A stretch of 24,241 bases of DNA from Firmicutes bacterium UBA5388 (GTDB lineage Bacteria; Bacillota; UBA4882; UBA10575). Position numbers and translations under genes: made by a program. Below, piece by piece: positions 6,525 through 15,518 of this stretch. Location: contig DHOO01000008.1 in the NCBI GenBank assembly GCA_002409975.1, positions 5,221-29,461 of the forward strand. The letters run 5' to 3'. Each line of letters starts with the position of its first letter. Positions within the stretch are counted from its first letter, which is position 1. The notes below the pieces were generated by a model that saw only the letters and a list, made by a program, of their open reading frames with translations, was not told the origin of the DNA and made no database searches.

Positions 6525-7442
6525 CTAGTTTAAAACTCTGACCGGCTGCCAGTAAGGGTTAGAACCTCCTACATATTTAAGAATTGCAAGCAAGCGACCA
6601 TCTACGGTCATTCCTCTTATAAATTTATGTTCAGGGAGCGGAGCGCCAAGTATATTTACATTTAACCTCTGTCCATGACTAACCTTCTTTTCTTGATCTT
6701 GATCAAGAAGAATCATCGGTAGATGTTCTAGCGCTACCCCCGGAGGGATCAAAAGCTCAGTTACACCTCTACTCTTAACAGTCTGCTGAAGCTGGTCTAA
6801 AGTTAGGGCTTTCTGCAAGAAAAAGGGCCCGGATGCTAAACGAATCAACTCCCCCATACATCCCCCGCAGCTCAAGTATTTACCAATCTCATGGCACAAG
6901 GTTCTAATATATGTTCCGCGAGAACATTCAATGACTAAATGGGGACCCTCTTTAAAACCATAAACCGGAAGCAAATCGTCCTCCAGTTCCAGACGGAAAA
7001 TTGTAATCTTCCTCTTCTCCCTAGGAATTTCCTTACCGGCACGAGCTAGTTTATATAAAGGTTGCCCTTGAACTTTAATTGCCGAGTACATCGGAGGTAT
7101 TTGTTCCTGTTCTCCACTAAAGCGAGACAAAGCTGCGCGAATTATACCCGGATCAACAGCGGTCTCTGGTTTTGCTGATAAAACACGACCAGTCAGATCC
7201 TGAGTATCAGTAGTTAAACCCAAAACCAACTTGGCGCGGTAAAGCTTCTTTTCTTCATTGAGAAAAGAAATCAATCTGGTGGAAGAGCCCACAGCTATTA
7301 CTAACACCCCAGTAGCCATCGGGTCTAAAGTTCCGGTATGCCCGACTCGGCGTTCGTGTAAGATTTTTCGGATTTCTACTACTACCTGGTGCGAAGTATA
7401 TCCCATGGGTTTATTAATAATCAAAAAACCATCAACACTCAT
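6525..7442 (-). CDS. truB: tRNA pseudouridine(55) synthase
   Basis: A 305-residue enzyme that makes pseudouridine 55 in the T-loop of tRNA. The motif RRVGHTGTLDPMATG holds the catalytic Asp40, and the start block GFLIINKPMGYTSHQVV is typical. The conserved YSAIKVQGQPLYKLAR and RGTYIRTLCHEIG blocks follow. The last ~70 residues form a PUA-like RNA-binding tail (RGMTVDGRLLAILKY). Its ATG overlaps the nrnA stop in an ATGA, with AAGGA upstream inside nrnA. Confidence 0.94.
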   Translation of the reverse strand: MSVDGFLIINKPMGYTSHQVVVEIRKILHERRVGHTGTLDPMATGVLVIAVGSSTRLISFLNEEKKLYRAKLVLGLTTDTQDLTGRVLSAKPETAVDPGIIRAALSRFSGEQEQIPPMYSAIKVQGQPLYKLARAGKEIPREKRKITIFRLELEDDLLPVYGFKEGPHLVIECSRGTYIRTLCHEIGKYLSCGGCMGELIRLASGPFFLQKALTLDQLQQTVKSRGVTELLIPPGVALEHLPMILLDQDQEKKVSHGQRLNVNILGAPLPEHKFIRGMTVDGRLLAILKYVGGSNPYWQPVRVLN

Positions 7443-8440
7443 GCTAGAATGTCCTTCAGATCATTATTATTTTGTAGGAAATAATCTTGGACAAAAGAAA
7501 GCACTTCATCAATTACTTCGTAGAGCGAACCTGTAATCGAGCACCCTGCAGCTCGGGCATGTCCGCCACCTCCAAAGTGTGAGGCTAATCGACTAACATC
7601 AACCGTCGCTTTTGATCGCCAACTAACCTTGATCTCTCCTGGTTTGATCTCTTTAAAAAACAAGCCGACTTCTATTCCCCGGATTGAACTGGCGTAATTA
7701 ACAAAATTCTCTGTCTCTTCCTGTTCTACTGGATATTTCTCCAGCATTTCTTGGCTTAAAACCATCCAAGAAAAACGGTTATCTTTTGAAACTTGTAGTG
7801 TGGAAAGTACTTCCGCTAAGAGACAAATTGATTCAAAGCTTTTTTCCTCGTAAACCCGTTCGGCAATTAGGGAAGGGGATATTCCATATTCATCCACCAA
7901 TTTAGAAGCTAAAGAAAGGGTTTCACCAGTAGTATTTGAAAAACGAAAGAAACCAGTGTCAGTCGAGATCGCTGTATATATAGCCATAGCAATGCTGGAA
8001 TCAAGCGGAAAACCACCTAAGTCTAGCAGTTGATAAACAATCTGACCGGCAGCAGCCGCATCCGATATTACGAGGTTTACTTCTCCAAAACCTGTGTTAG
8101 AGATATGATGATCGATATTGACCAATAGGGGCTTTGAAGTAAAAACTTCCGGCGGTATGTGCAACCGTGAACGTTCCGCGCAATCAAGGCTAATAACTAC
8201 TTCCGGTTGGAGGGTAGAGACGCTTTTTGTTTTGTTTATTCCTGGCAGAAAATTGAAAAGCAACGGTTCTCCCTCAGGCAAAATCATGTCGACAAGTTTA
8301 CCACTCTTCTCCAAAGACAACCCCATCGCCAACAACGAACCAATCGAATCGCCATCGGGATGGACATGGCAGCCGATCGTAAAACGGTTATACTTTTTTA
8401 AAATAGCAATTGTCTTTTCAAAAGAAGAAGAAGAATTCAA
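7439..8440 (-). CDS. nrnA: DHH-family oligoribonuclease / pAp phosphatase
   Basis: A 333-residue nanoRNase that degrades 2-5-mer RNAs to mononucleotides and also dephosphorylates 3'-phosphoadenosine 5'-phosphate. The metal-binding motifs are HVHPDGDS (25-32), SLDCAE (84-89), NIDHH (108-112) and STDTG (159-163). The C-terminal DHHA1 domain has the substrate-binding GGGGHARAAG (290-299). Translation starts at a TTG: GGGAG lies eight bases upstream, and the start overlaps the rbfA stop as TTGA. Position between rbfA and truB is the standard Firmicutes arrangement. In organisms with c-di-GMP signalling, such enzymes also clear pGpG, which is of interest given the HD-GYP protein at 16060. Confidence 0.92.
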   Translation of the reverse strand: MNSSSSFEKTIAILKKYNRFTIGCHVHPDGDSIGSLLAMGLSLEKSGKLVDMILPEGEPLLFNFLPGINKTKSVSTLQPEVVISLDCAERSRLHIPPEVFTSKPLLVNIDHHISNTGFGEVNLVISDAAAAGQIVYQLLDLGGFPLDSSIAMAIYTAISTDTGFFRFSNTTGETLSLASKLVDEYGISPSLIAERVYEEKSFESICLLAEVLSTLQVSKDNRFSWMVLSQEMLEKYPVEQEETENFVNYASSIRGIEVGLFFKEIKPGEIKVSWRSKATVDVSRLASHFGGGGHARAAGCSITGSLYEVIDEVLSFVQDYFLQNNNDLKDILA

Positions 8441-8799
8441 GGCTGATTCTCCCTTCCTTCTTTCTGAATCTGATCAATAAGCGATAGGATTCTCGCTCCT
8501 TCTTCCAAAGAAGTATCGGCTGTAAAATGAATCTCCGGTGTATGCCGTAATCTGATCCTCTTACCTAATTCGGAACGGATAAAACCCTTGGCGCTCTCCA
8601 AACCTTTCATTGTCGCTTGTTGCTGCTCCTTATCACCCAAGACACTTACATAGATCTTAGCATGACTCATATCTTTAGAAACTCGAACATTGGTAATAGA
8701 GGCAAATCCGATTCTAGGATCCTTAAGATCCCTTTGCAGTATTTTCCCGAGTTCTTCTTTAATCAATACTGCGAGGCGTTCTGCCCGGAATTCGGACAT
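8437..8799 (-). CDS. rbfA: 30S ribosome-binding factor A
   Basis: A 120-residue KH-fold protein that binds immature 30S subunits near helix 1 of 16S rRNA and assists late maturation. Family features are the start RAERLAVLIKEELGKILQRDLKDPRIG, the block SKDMSHAKIYVSVLG and the end PEIHFTADTSLEEGARI. The ATG has GGAGGT eight bases upstream, 17 bp after the infB stop. The downstream nrnA start overlaps its stop codon. Confidence 0.94.
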   Translation of the reverse strand: MSEFRAERLAVLIKEELGKILQRDLKDPRIGFASITNVRVSKDMSHAKIYVSVLGDKEQQQATMKGLESAKGFIRSELGKRIRLRHTPEIHFTADTSLEEGARILSLIDQIQKEGRENQP

Positions 8800-8815
8800 A
8801 CCTTGACACCTCCTT

Positions 8816-11461
8816 TTATCCTTCAGAATTGGTAGCGCTTATCTTCTTGATCTCCTCATTAGTAAAAGCTTCAATGACATCGCCTTCTTTGAGATCATTA
8901 AACCTTTCGATACCAATTCCACATTCAAAACCACTAGCAACTTCCCTCACGTCATCCTTAAAACGTTTTAAACTGTCGATTTTGCCTTCAAAAATTACCA
9001 CATTATCCCGGATAACCCTGGCTTCACTATTTCTAGGGATCTTACCTTCAACAACATAGCTTCCAGCCACTGTGCCAACTTTCGGCACTTTAAAGGTAGC
9101 TCTAACTTCAGCCCGTCCAAGGACTACTTCTTTGTATTCTGGCTCAAGCAGACCTTCCATGGCCTTCTTAACATCGTCTATAATATTATAAATAATACGG
9201 TACATTCGTAGATCAACATCTTCCCGTTCTGCCACCCTTTTCGCAATCGGGTCCGGGCGAACATTGAAACCAAAAATGATTGCCTCCGAAGCCGATGCTA
9301 ACATAACATCACTTTCAGTAATGGCTCCAACTCCTCCATGGATCACTTTAACTCTAACTTCGTCAGTAGAAAGTTGCTCTAATGATTGCTGAATAGCCTC
9401 TACTGAACCATGGACATCAGCTTTAAGGATAATATTTAACTCTTTCATTTCCCCTTCTTTGATGCGAGTAAAAAGATCCTCTAATTTTACCCTTTGATAT
9501 TTTTTCAATTCCTGTTCCCGACGGAATTGTTGTCTTTTTCCTGCTAATTGACGAGCTAACTTCTCATCAGTTACATAAAAAGTATCTCCGGCTTCCGGCA
9601 GATCATCAAGACCAACTATTTCAACTGGTTCCGAGGGTCCTACCTTCGTAACATTTTTACCTTTATCATTAACTAAGGCCCTAATCTTACCAGATACATC
9701 CCCGGCAATAACCGTATCACCCAGATGCAGGGTTCCATTTTGGACTAAAACAGAAGCAACCGGACCTCGCCCCTTATCTAGTTTCGCTTCAATAACTGTT
9801 CCCTTCGCTGGTCGGTTAGGATTAGCTTTTAACTCTTTCATCTCAGATACTAGCAGAATCATCTCGAGAAGTTGTTCAATGCCGATTTTTTTCAGGGCGG
9901 AAACCTCTACACAAATCGTGTCGCCTCCCCATTCCTCGGGAACTAGACCATACTGAGTCAATTCCTGCTTTACCCGGTCCGGATTAACAGCTGGTTTATC
10001 AATTTTATTGATCGCAACAATAATTGGAACATTAGCAGCTTTTCCGTGGTTAATAGCCTCTATCGTTTGGGGCATAACTCCATCATCAGCCGCGACCACC
10101 AAAACAGCTATATCTGTCACCTGGGCGCCCCGCGCGCGCATCGAAGTAAAAGCTTCGTGTCCAGGAGTATCTAAAAAAGTAATCTTTTTTCCATTAATAT
10201 CTACCTGATAAGCCCCAATATGCTGAGTTATTCCTCCAGCTTCAGAAGCGATCACATTTGCTTCTCGAATACAATCAAGCAATGATGTCTTGCCATGATC
10301 CACATGTCCCATAATGGTCACTACCGGCCAACGTGGCTGTAATGATTCCGGATTATCGGCAATCTCCTCTACTTGAAGTGTCTCTTCCTCGCTAGGAGCT
10401 ACCTCAACAGTAACACCAAATTCTTCCCCCACCAGAATAGCTGTATCCATATCAATCTCTTTGTTGATTGAAGCCATCACCCCCAAAGAGATTAACTTCT
10501 TAATAACATCGGAGACGGAAACCTCAATTGCTTGCGCAAACTCCTTGACAGTAATGTCTAAAGGGATCTGAACCGACTTAACATTAGTTGCAGGTTGCGG
10601 CGCCTTTGGTTTTTTAAATGCTGGTCTCCGTTTTTGATACTGTGGCATCTTGCTGAGGTTCTCCTTTTTTCGTCCTTTTCCTAATCTGGAACCATCCTGC
10701 TTTCTATCTGATTCCTCCGTAGAAAGCCGTTTCCCTCCTGAGGAAGGACTTGAAGCAGGTCTGGTCTGCTGCTTCCCTTTAGGAGGAGTAGCAGAAAAAG
10801 TTCGTTTCGTCTGCTTTTCTCCTGGTTTTACTGGAGCCTCTGACTGTTTCCCTGTTCGTATTCCCTCTGTAATTCTCGTGGAAGTAGAAGTAGATGTTGA
10901 TGAGGGTGTCTGTCTTATAGGCTGATCTGTGAGACGAGGAGAACTCTGAGTTCCCTTAGAACCCGCTAGGTGTCTCCGGTCCTCCGCATCCAAACGCCCT
11001 TTATTACTGCCTTGCTGTGAGATTGATGGCGACCCACCTGGCTTAACTGGACTGGACTGACGTTGCCCAGTAGGTTTTGGTTGAACCGGCGTACTCGCCT
11101 GTTTCTTAAGGGGTTGTTGTCGAGGAGTTGTCGCCCTTTCCCGAATTGACGATTGTTGTTCTTGTTCAACTTTTCCCTTTGGTTTCTGTTCTTGTTTTTT
11201 GGGTAAAGGAGACTCTTTTTCTGTTACCGTAGAGGTTTTAACCTTTGAACTAACGGTTTTTGAACTCTCCACGACAGTGCTTTTTCTCTTAGTTGTCACC
11301 CCACTTGTATTAAAAGAACTACGCACTTGCGCTACATATTCCTCATCCACAGTACTCATATGGTTTTTAACCCCAGCTCCCATCTGATTCAGGATGATGA
11401 TCAAATCTTTACTTTGAATACCTACTTCTTTACTCAGTTCATAAACACGCATTTTAGCCAT
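8816..11461 (-). CDS. infB: Translation initiation factor IF-2
   Basis: An 881-residue GTPase that places initiator tRNA on the 30S subunit and promotes subunit joining. A first IF2_N domain (about 1-50) starts MRVYELSKEVGIQSKDLI. Then comes a roughly 240-residue linker rich in Ser, Thr, Gln, Pro and Lys, including a short Ser-Thr alternation near residue 190. A second IF2_N-like domain lies at about 300-355. The G domain has G1 GHVDHGKTS at about 385, then DTPGHEAF, NKID and SALKK motifs, followed by domains II-IV ending near RFNDLKEGDVIEAF. The ATG has GGAGG seven bases upstream, 14 bp after the ylxQ stop. Confidence 0.97.
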   Translation of the reverse strand: MAKMRVYELSKEVGIQSKDLIIILNQMGAGVKNHMSTVDEEYVAQVRSSFNTSGVTTKRKSTVVESSKTVSSKVKTSTVTEKESPLPKKQEQKPKGKVEQEQQSSIRERATTPRQQPLKKQASTPVQPKPTGQRQSSPVKPGGSPSISQQGSNKGRLDAEDRRHLAGSKGTQSSPRLTDQPIRQTPSSTSTSTSTRITEGIRTGKQSEAPVKPGEKQTKRTFSATPPKGKQQTRPASSPSSGGKRLSTEESDRKQDGSRLGKGRKKENLSKMPQYQKRRPAFKKPKAPQPATNVKSVQIPLDITVKEFAQAIEVSVSDVIKKLISLGVMASINKEIDMDTAILVGEEFGVTVEVAPSEEETLQVEEIADNPESLQPRWPVVTIMGHVDHGKTSLLDCIREANVIASEAGGITQHIGAYQVDINGKKITFLDTPGHEAFTSMRARGAQVTDIAVLVVAADDGVMPQTIEAINHGKAANVPIIVAINKIDKPAVNPDRVKQELTQYGLVPEEWGGDTICVEVSALKKIGIEQLLEMILLVSEMKELKANPNRPAKGTVIEAKLDKGRGPVASVLVQNGTLHLGDTVIAGDVSGKIRALVNDKGKNVTKVGPSEPVEIVGLDDLPEAGDTFYVTDEKLARQLAGKRQQFRREQELKKYQRVKLEDLFTRIKEGEMKELNIILKADVHGSVEAIQQSLEQLSTDEVRVKVIHGGVGAITESDVMLASASEAIIFGFNVRPDPIAKRVAEREDVDLRMYRIIYNIIDDVKKAMEGLLEPEYKEVVLGRAEVRATFKVPKVGTVAGSYVVEGKIPRNSEARVIRDNVVIFEGKIDSLKRFKDDVREVASGFECGIGIERFNDLKEGDVIEAFTNEEIKKISATNSEG

Positions 11462-11475
11462 TGAACCACCTCCGA

Positions 11476-11787
11476 TTATTCCATCCGGGCGGAAAGAATC
11501 TGTTTTTTTATAGTAGAAGCCATTTCCTTTGAGGCTACACCAACAACAGTCAGATTACTTTTTCCTAGAGCCCGCCCTAATTCAATCTGATTAAAAAGAT
11601 AATATATATCAACTTGATATTTCTTGCAAAGCCGTTCTATTTTTTCTGTAGTATTGGGTGATGAATCCTTAGTCATCACAACTATTAAAATCCTACCTTT
11701 TTTTATTGCTAAAGATGTCGCTGTAAATCCCAATGTTAGTTTCCCGGCTTTACGAGTTATACCGAGCAGATTAAGAACGCTCTTCAT
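11476..11787 (-). CDS. ylxQ: L7Ae-family K-turn-binding ribosomal protein (YlxQ)
   Basis: A 103-residue protein of the L7Ae/L30e family that binds kink-turn RNA. The start MKSVLNLLGITRKAGKLTLGF and the following block ILIVVMTKDSSPNTTEKI match YlxQ, which in Bacillus sits in this same position between ylxR and infB. The exact role in the ribosome or elsewhere is not settled for the family. Its ATG overlaps the rnpM stop (ATGA). Confidence 0.88.
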   Translation of the reverse strand: MKSVLNLLGITRKAGKLTLGFTATSLAIKKGRILIVVMTKDSSPNTTEKIERLCKKYQVDIYYLFNQIELGRALGKSNLTVVGVASKEMASTIKKQILSARME

Positions 11788-12065
11788 TTAAGAATCGCCG
11801 CTCCCAACTCCATCTTCAATTTTTCCTTAAGCTCTGGAGCGATGCTAATTCCAAGTTTGATTCCCAAATAGTTACCCCTAAAAGCTTTCTCCAAACAGTC
11901 AAGACAAGGACAGATATAACAGCCTCTCCCCGATTTCTTGCCAGTGAAGTCTACAAGAACATCACTTTCCGGAGTTCTTACAATCCGGATTAGTTCATTT
12001 TTATTCTTAATCTCATTGCAGCCAATACAAGTTCGTTGGGGAACCTTGCGAACACGTACAGCCAT
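11784..12065 (-). CDS. rnpM: YlxR family protein, RNase P modulator RnpM
   Basis: A 93-residue basic RNA-binding protein with the signature blocks RTCIGC (11-16) and GRGCYICPC (about 47-55), which also carry paired cysteines. In Bacillus the YlxR product binds the RNase P RNA and modulates its activity, hence the name RnpM. The start codon overlaps the nusA stop (TAATG). The ribosome site GGAGGG is encoded inside nusA's last Lys-Gly codons, so translation is coupled. Confidence 0.88.
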   Translation of the reverse strand: MAVRVRKVPQRTCIGCNEIKNKNELIRIVRTPESDVLVDFTGKKSGRGCYICPCLDCLEKAFRGNYLGIKLGISIAPELKEKLKMELGAAILK

Positions 12066-13597
12066 TAACCTTTCCCTCCTTTTTTACGGGAATCTTTACT
12101 TTTCTTCTTTTCACCGAGGCTAAATTTCTCTTTTAATTCCTCGGAAAGGAGTTGCCCGATCGTAAAGCCGGAAGTATCTTCTTCCGTAAAAACTAACTCA
12201 GTATCTTTTTCGGAAAATTCTAGGCCTTCTTCTTCTAAGTCCTCACTTTCATCCCTAAAGAGATCAATACCTTCCTCTAGTTCATCAATTAACTCCTTGG
12301 CTCTTTGTTTTGAACGTTTTTTTGTCTTTTTCTTTTTAGCTACTCCCTCAAAACTTTCCTCTTCGATCCCACTTGGATCATTGGGGTGAGCAAGTTCTTC
12401 TTCCCCAGCGCTTTCAAGAGGCGCCAACTCTTCATCGATTACACTTTCCTCTACTGGTTCTTCCCTCTCTTTCTCTTCGTCGGGGAGGATTTCGTCCCAA
12501 TCATATACTTGAGGGGTAAAATCTTTTTCTCCAGCCATGAGTGTCGCGATTTCATCTTTAGCTTCTTCCGCTTGAGTTTCACTCTTAATATCTATTCTCC
12601 ACCCAGTAAGACGTGCAGCTAACCTGGCATTTTGCCCCTCTTTGCCAATGGCTAAAGATAACTGATTATCTGGAACAACAACAATCGAACTCTTTTTACT
12701 ATAAAGTAGTTTTACCTCACATACTTTGGCCGGACTTAAAGCTCTGGTAATAAATTTCGCAGGATCCTCATCCCATAAGATAACATCAATTTTTTCTCCT
12801 TTTAATTCACGCACAATCATCTGTACTCGCGAACCTTTTGCTCCTACACAAGCCCCTACCGGATCTACATTCTCAAACTTGCTATAAACCGCTACTTTAG
12901 AACGGACGCCAGGTTCCCTGGCCACACTTTTAATCTCAACAATTCCTTCTTGGATCTCGGGAACTTCAAACTCTAAGAGCCTTTTAAGCAGTCCATTCTT
13001 AGCTCGAGAAAGTATAATCTGAGGGCCTTTAGACCCTTTTTTAACCTCCACCAGATAAGCCTTAATTCTGGCGCCTTGTTCAAAATGTTCCCCCGGTATC
13101 TGTTCATGAGGGGGTAAAATAGCTTCTGTTTTTCCTAGATCTATATAAACCGTTTTCTGTTCAAATCGCCTAATCGTTCCAGTAATCACATCATCTACCC
13201 GGGATGAAAATTCGTCATAGATCAAACTTCGCTCTGCTTCGCGGATCCGCTGAACTACAATCTGTTTAGCAGTTTGAGCAGCAATCCGTCCAAACTCTTT
13301 TGGAAAGATTTCAAATTCTACCATATCTCCTTCATTATAGAGCGGATCTTTTGATTTTGCCTCTGCCAAATTAATCTCTGAAGTCTCATCCTCTACTTCT
13401 ATAACCACTTCTTTATAGGCATAAATATGAAAATCCCCAGTCTCTGGATTTAATTCCACCTTAATATTGGAGTTTCCTCTTTGGTCTTTTTTATATGCTG
13501 AAGATAAAGCAGACTCAATAGCTTCAATCAATACTTCCTTGGAAATTCCCTTCTCTTTTTCAACTAAGTTTAATGCTTCTATTAACTCTCGGTTCAT
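12065..13597 (-). CDS. nusA: Transcription termination/antitermination factor NusA with long charged tail
   Basis: A 510-residue RNA polymerase-associated factor that controls pausing, termination and antitermination. The N-terminal polymerase-binding domain covers about 1-125. The S1 domain (about 135-200) has TGTIRRFEQKTVYIDLG. KH1 has VGAKGSRV (251-258), and KH2 has AIGKEGQNARLAARLTGW (316-333). Bacillus-type NusA ends near 370, but this one continues for about 150 residues. The extension is strongly acidic (DEEKEREEPVEESVIDEE), with a basic patch KKKKTKKRSKQRAK at 411-424 and a Lys-rich end. Length and charge resemble the acidic repeat tail of enterobacterial NusA in position only. ATG has GGGAGG eight bases upstream. 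Confidence 0.95.
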   Translation of the reverse strand: MNRELIEALNLVEKEKGISKEVLIEAIESALSSAYKKDQRGNSNIKVELNPETGDFHIYAYKEVVIEVEDETSEINLAEAKSKDPLYNEGDMVEFEIFPKEFGRIAAQTAKQIVVQRIREAERSLIYDEFSSRVDDVITGTIRRFEQKTVYIDLGKTEAILPPHEQIPGEHFEQGARIKAYLVEVKKGSKGPQIILSRAKNGLLKRLLEFEVPEIQEGIVEIKSVAREPGVRSKVAVYSKFENVDPVGACVGAKGSRVQMIVRELKGEKIDVILWDEDPAKFITRALSPAKVCEVKLLYSKKSSIVVVPDNQLSLAIGKEGQNARLAARLTGWRIDIKSETQAEEAKDEIATLMAGEKDFTPQVYDWDEILPDEEKEREEPVEESVIDEELAPLESAGEEELAHPNDPSGIEEESFEGVAKKKKTKKRSKQRAKELIDELEEGIDLFRDESEDLEEEGLEFSEKDTELVFTEEDTSGFTIGQLLSEELKEKFSLGEKKKSKDSRKKGGKG

Positions 13598-13622
13598 CCC
13601 AATGTCCTCCCTTAAACCTTCC

Positions 13623-14090
13623 TTAATCTATGTAACTCAAACGAGCTTTCGAAATTAGTGCCCAAGGAATAATTAGTTTCTCGCCATCCACCTCTAGTAA
13701 TACTCTTCCGTTTTCCCCATCAGACCACCCTCCAAGCTTTCCTTTGAGCTTTCTTCGACCCTGAACAGGAGTGTAAAGTTTAAGCTCTACCCATTGACCA
13801 ACAAATCTTCGAAAATGCTCTGGTTTGGTCAGGGGTCGATCGATTCCTGGAGATGATACTTCTAACAAGTAGGAAGAGGAAATCGGATCCTTTTCATCTA
13901 AAATTGCGCTTAACTGCTGGCTAAAGGCTTCACAATCTTTAATCCCTATTCCTTCTGGATGATCAATAAATATCCTTAAGATTCTGCTTGAGCCTTCCTT
14001 GGTTAAAACAATCTCAACAACCTCGTAACCAAGCTCTTCTCCAATTTTTTTTGCTAACTCCCAAAGGACGGTTTTGACCTTCTGGCTCAT
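13623..14090 (-). CDS. rimP: Ribosome maturation factor RimP
   Basis: A 155-residue factor needed for maturation of the 30S subunit, and the first gene of the operon. Conserved features are GYEVVEIVLTKEGSSRILRIFIDHPEGIGIKDCEAFSQQ, shown here as the family's N-terminal alpha-beta domain. After it come LLEVSSPGIDRPL (about 81-93), the strongest family signature, and a C-terminal Sm-like barrel. AGGAG lies about six bases before the ATG. A poor promoter candidate, TTGATT-17-TACTGT, lies in the 50 bases upstream, after the terminator at 14138-14168. Confidence 0.94.
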   Translation of the reverse strand: MSQKVKTVLWELAKKIGEELGYEVVEIVLTKEGSSRILRIFIDHPEGIGIKDCEAFSQQLSAILDEKDPISSSYLLEVSSPGIDRPLTKPEHFRRFVGQWVELKLYTPVQGRRKLKGKLGGWSDGENGRVLLEVDGEKLIIPWALISKARLSYID

Positions 14091-14137
14091 GAATATTCTC
14101 CTTTTTCCAATTACAGTAGTGCTTTATTAAATGGCAA

Positions 14138-14168
14138 TCAAGAGAAAGAGTGGGCTAAAAACCCACTC
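14138..14168 (-). terminator. Terminator after apbE
   Basis: The perfect 7-bp stem GAGTGGG (14148-14154) / CCCACTC (14162-14168) has a 7-base loop and, on the minus strand, a U-rich stretch TTTCTCTT. It separates apbE from the rimP operon. Confidence 0.65.
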
Positions 14169-14335
14169 CTTTGCCAAGACATTGCTAATACATAAAGTTT
14201 ACCACAGTTTAAACCCTTTGACAAGGCTAACCACGAATAATGCTTTTCTTCGACTAAAAAACCTTGTATATGAATAGCTAGTAAGTAACTAAGGACAAAC
14301 TGCCAAACCTTATTAGCAGTATTAGCAGCATCAAT
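14138..14335 (-). other. Unassigned open frame after apbE with a strong ribosome site but no usual start codon
   Basis: AAGGAGG at 14345-14351 is a very strong ribosome site just past the apbE stop. The frame that follows stays open for 65 codons, from an ATT at 14333-14335 to a TGA inside the terminator's U tract. It reads IDAANTANKVWQFV near its start and GLNCGKLYVLAMSWQRSGF near its end, faintly like small winged-helix (DUF2582-type) proteins. No ATG, GTG or TTG lies in frame near the ribosome site; the only nearby TTG and ATG open an 18-codon hydrophobic frame. It may be a decayed gene, an ATT-started gene or chance. The rest of the 14091-14356 gap holds only the terminator. Confidence 0.2.
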
Positions 14336-14356
14336 AAGAATTTTCCTCCTTACTTT

Positions 14357-15361
14357 TTATTTTGCCTCCCTAAGCATTTCTTTTATACCTGTAGTCATCT
14401 TTACTTCTAGATTACTATAAACCAAGATTCCCTCTAAAGAACGTTTAATAAGAAACTGGCGCCGTTCCTGATCTTCTGCAACAAAAACAGCCGTCGAGTA
14501 TAGATCGGCCTCAAGCGCAGTGTCTGCAACTACGGTAGCAGCAAAAATATCCGCTGGCGGATAACCAGTATAAGGGTGAAGGAGATGGGAATATCTTCTC
14601 CCATCGACCTCAATATATCTTTCGGTATCAGCAGAGGTTCCGATTGCCTTCCCTGAAGTTAGTTCCAGCACTCCAATCCACTCGCTGTTACGAGGATGGG
14701 AGATGGCAATTCGCCAGGCTCCTCCGCCCGGTCTCTCCCCTAAAACGCGGATACTACTTTCTCCACCATTAATCAAAGCTCCATGGACCCCGGCTTGGCT
14801 CAATATTTCCCAAGCCCGGTCGACAGCATAACCCTTAGCCACCCCACCTAAGTCTAGCTTCATTCCTGCTTGTTTTAAGAAGACCGTCTTCTCCTCTTCG
14901 TTTAACTCCACCAGCTTTCTCTGCGTCAAAGGTAAAACTGATTGAACTTCGTGAGGAGAAGGGATTCTACCTTCACCTTCATAATCAAAATCCCAAATTT
15001 CTACCAAAGCCCCAATTACTGGATTAAAGTAACCTTGACTCTCCTCAGCCATGGCGAAAACCACCTGTAAAAATGAGAACAATCCATCACTAACTGGTAT
15101 GGGATGCAGTCCGGCGTTATCATTAATCCTTGCTACTTCCCCCTGCTCCTGCGTAGTAAAATTTTGAATCCTTCGCATCTCTATAAACGCCTTTTCAATC
15201 GCCAGGTGAGCCTTTGGGCCATATGCTGTAATCCTAATTAAAGTGCCAAAAAGAAAGCTACTTTTTTGGATTGGTCTTCTTATTATATAGATACGTAAAA
15301 AAATAGCAATCATCGGAATAAGAATCAACATAAGTATGATCCAAGACCGTTTTTTAGGCAA
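14357..15361 (-). CDS. apbE: FAD:protein FMN transferase (ApbE)
   Basis: A 334-residue extracytoplasmic flavinyltransferase that uses FAD to attach FMN covalently to threonines of target proteins such as RNF/NQR subunits. A membrane anchor covers about residues 8-27. There is no lipobox cysteine, so it is held by a signal anchor rather than by lipid. Family motifs are LDLGGVAKGYAVD (about 172-184), INGGESS, HLLHPYTGYP and TALEADLYSTAVFV, the last carrying the metal-binding Asp region. The start is TTG, preferred because GGAGGGGGAG lies six to ten bases upstream. It has its own promoter (15382-15410) and terminator, so it is monocistronic. Its flavoprotein target is not in the window. Confidence 0.9.
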   Translation of the reverse strand: MPKKRSWIILMLILIPMIAIFLRIYIIRRPIQKSSFLFGTLIRITAYGPKAHLAIEKAFIEMRRIQNFTTQEQGEVARINDNAGLHPIPVSDGLFSFLQVVFAMAEESQGYFNPVIGALVEIWDFDYEGEGRIPSPHEVQSVLPLTQRKLVELNEEEKTVFLKQAGMKLDLGGVAKGYAVDRAWEILSQAGVHGALINGGESSIRVLGERPGGGAWRIAISHPRNSEWIGVLELTSGKAIGTSADTERYIEVDGRRYSHLLHPYTGYPPADIFAATVVADTALEADLYSTAVFVAEDQERRQFLIKRSLEGILVYSNLEVKMTTGIKEMLREAK

Positions 15362-15381
15362 AATTTCTCCCCCTCCAGGGT

Positions 15382-15410
15382 ATTATAGCTTAAGGAATTG
15401 ACTAGTTCAA
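15382..15410 (-). promoter_or_regulatory. Promoter of apbE
   Basis: On the minus strand TTGAAC (15405-15410), 17 bases, then an exact TATAAT (15382-15387), about 20 bases before the apbE start. The distance implies a very short 5' leader. Confidence 0.75.
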
Positions 15411-15446
15411 TTATTAAAAGATTTGATCACAAGAATAATCCTTTAT

Positions 15447-15518
15447 GCTTGTCGAGGCGCCCGGCTTTGATTTTCATCGCTTTCACGTTTGCTAGCGATA
15501 GCCGACGTGAACGATTAC
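15447..15518 (+). repeat. Interspersed repeat, module 2, copy B (diverged)
   Basis: It starts GCTTGTCGAGGCGCCCGGCT like copy A, continues GATTTTCATCGCTTTCACG and ends ACGATTACTT. The 3' half has drifted (GCTAGCGATAGCCGACGTGA). It abuts the stop codon of the membrane protein at 15519. Confidence 0.75.
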
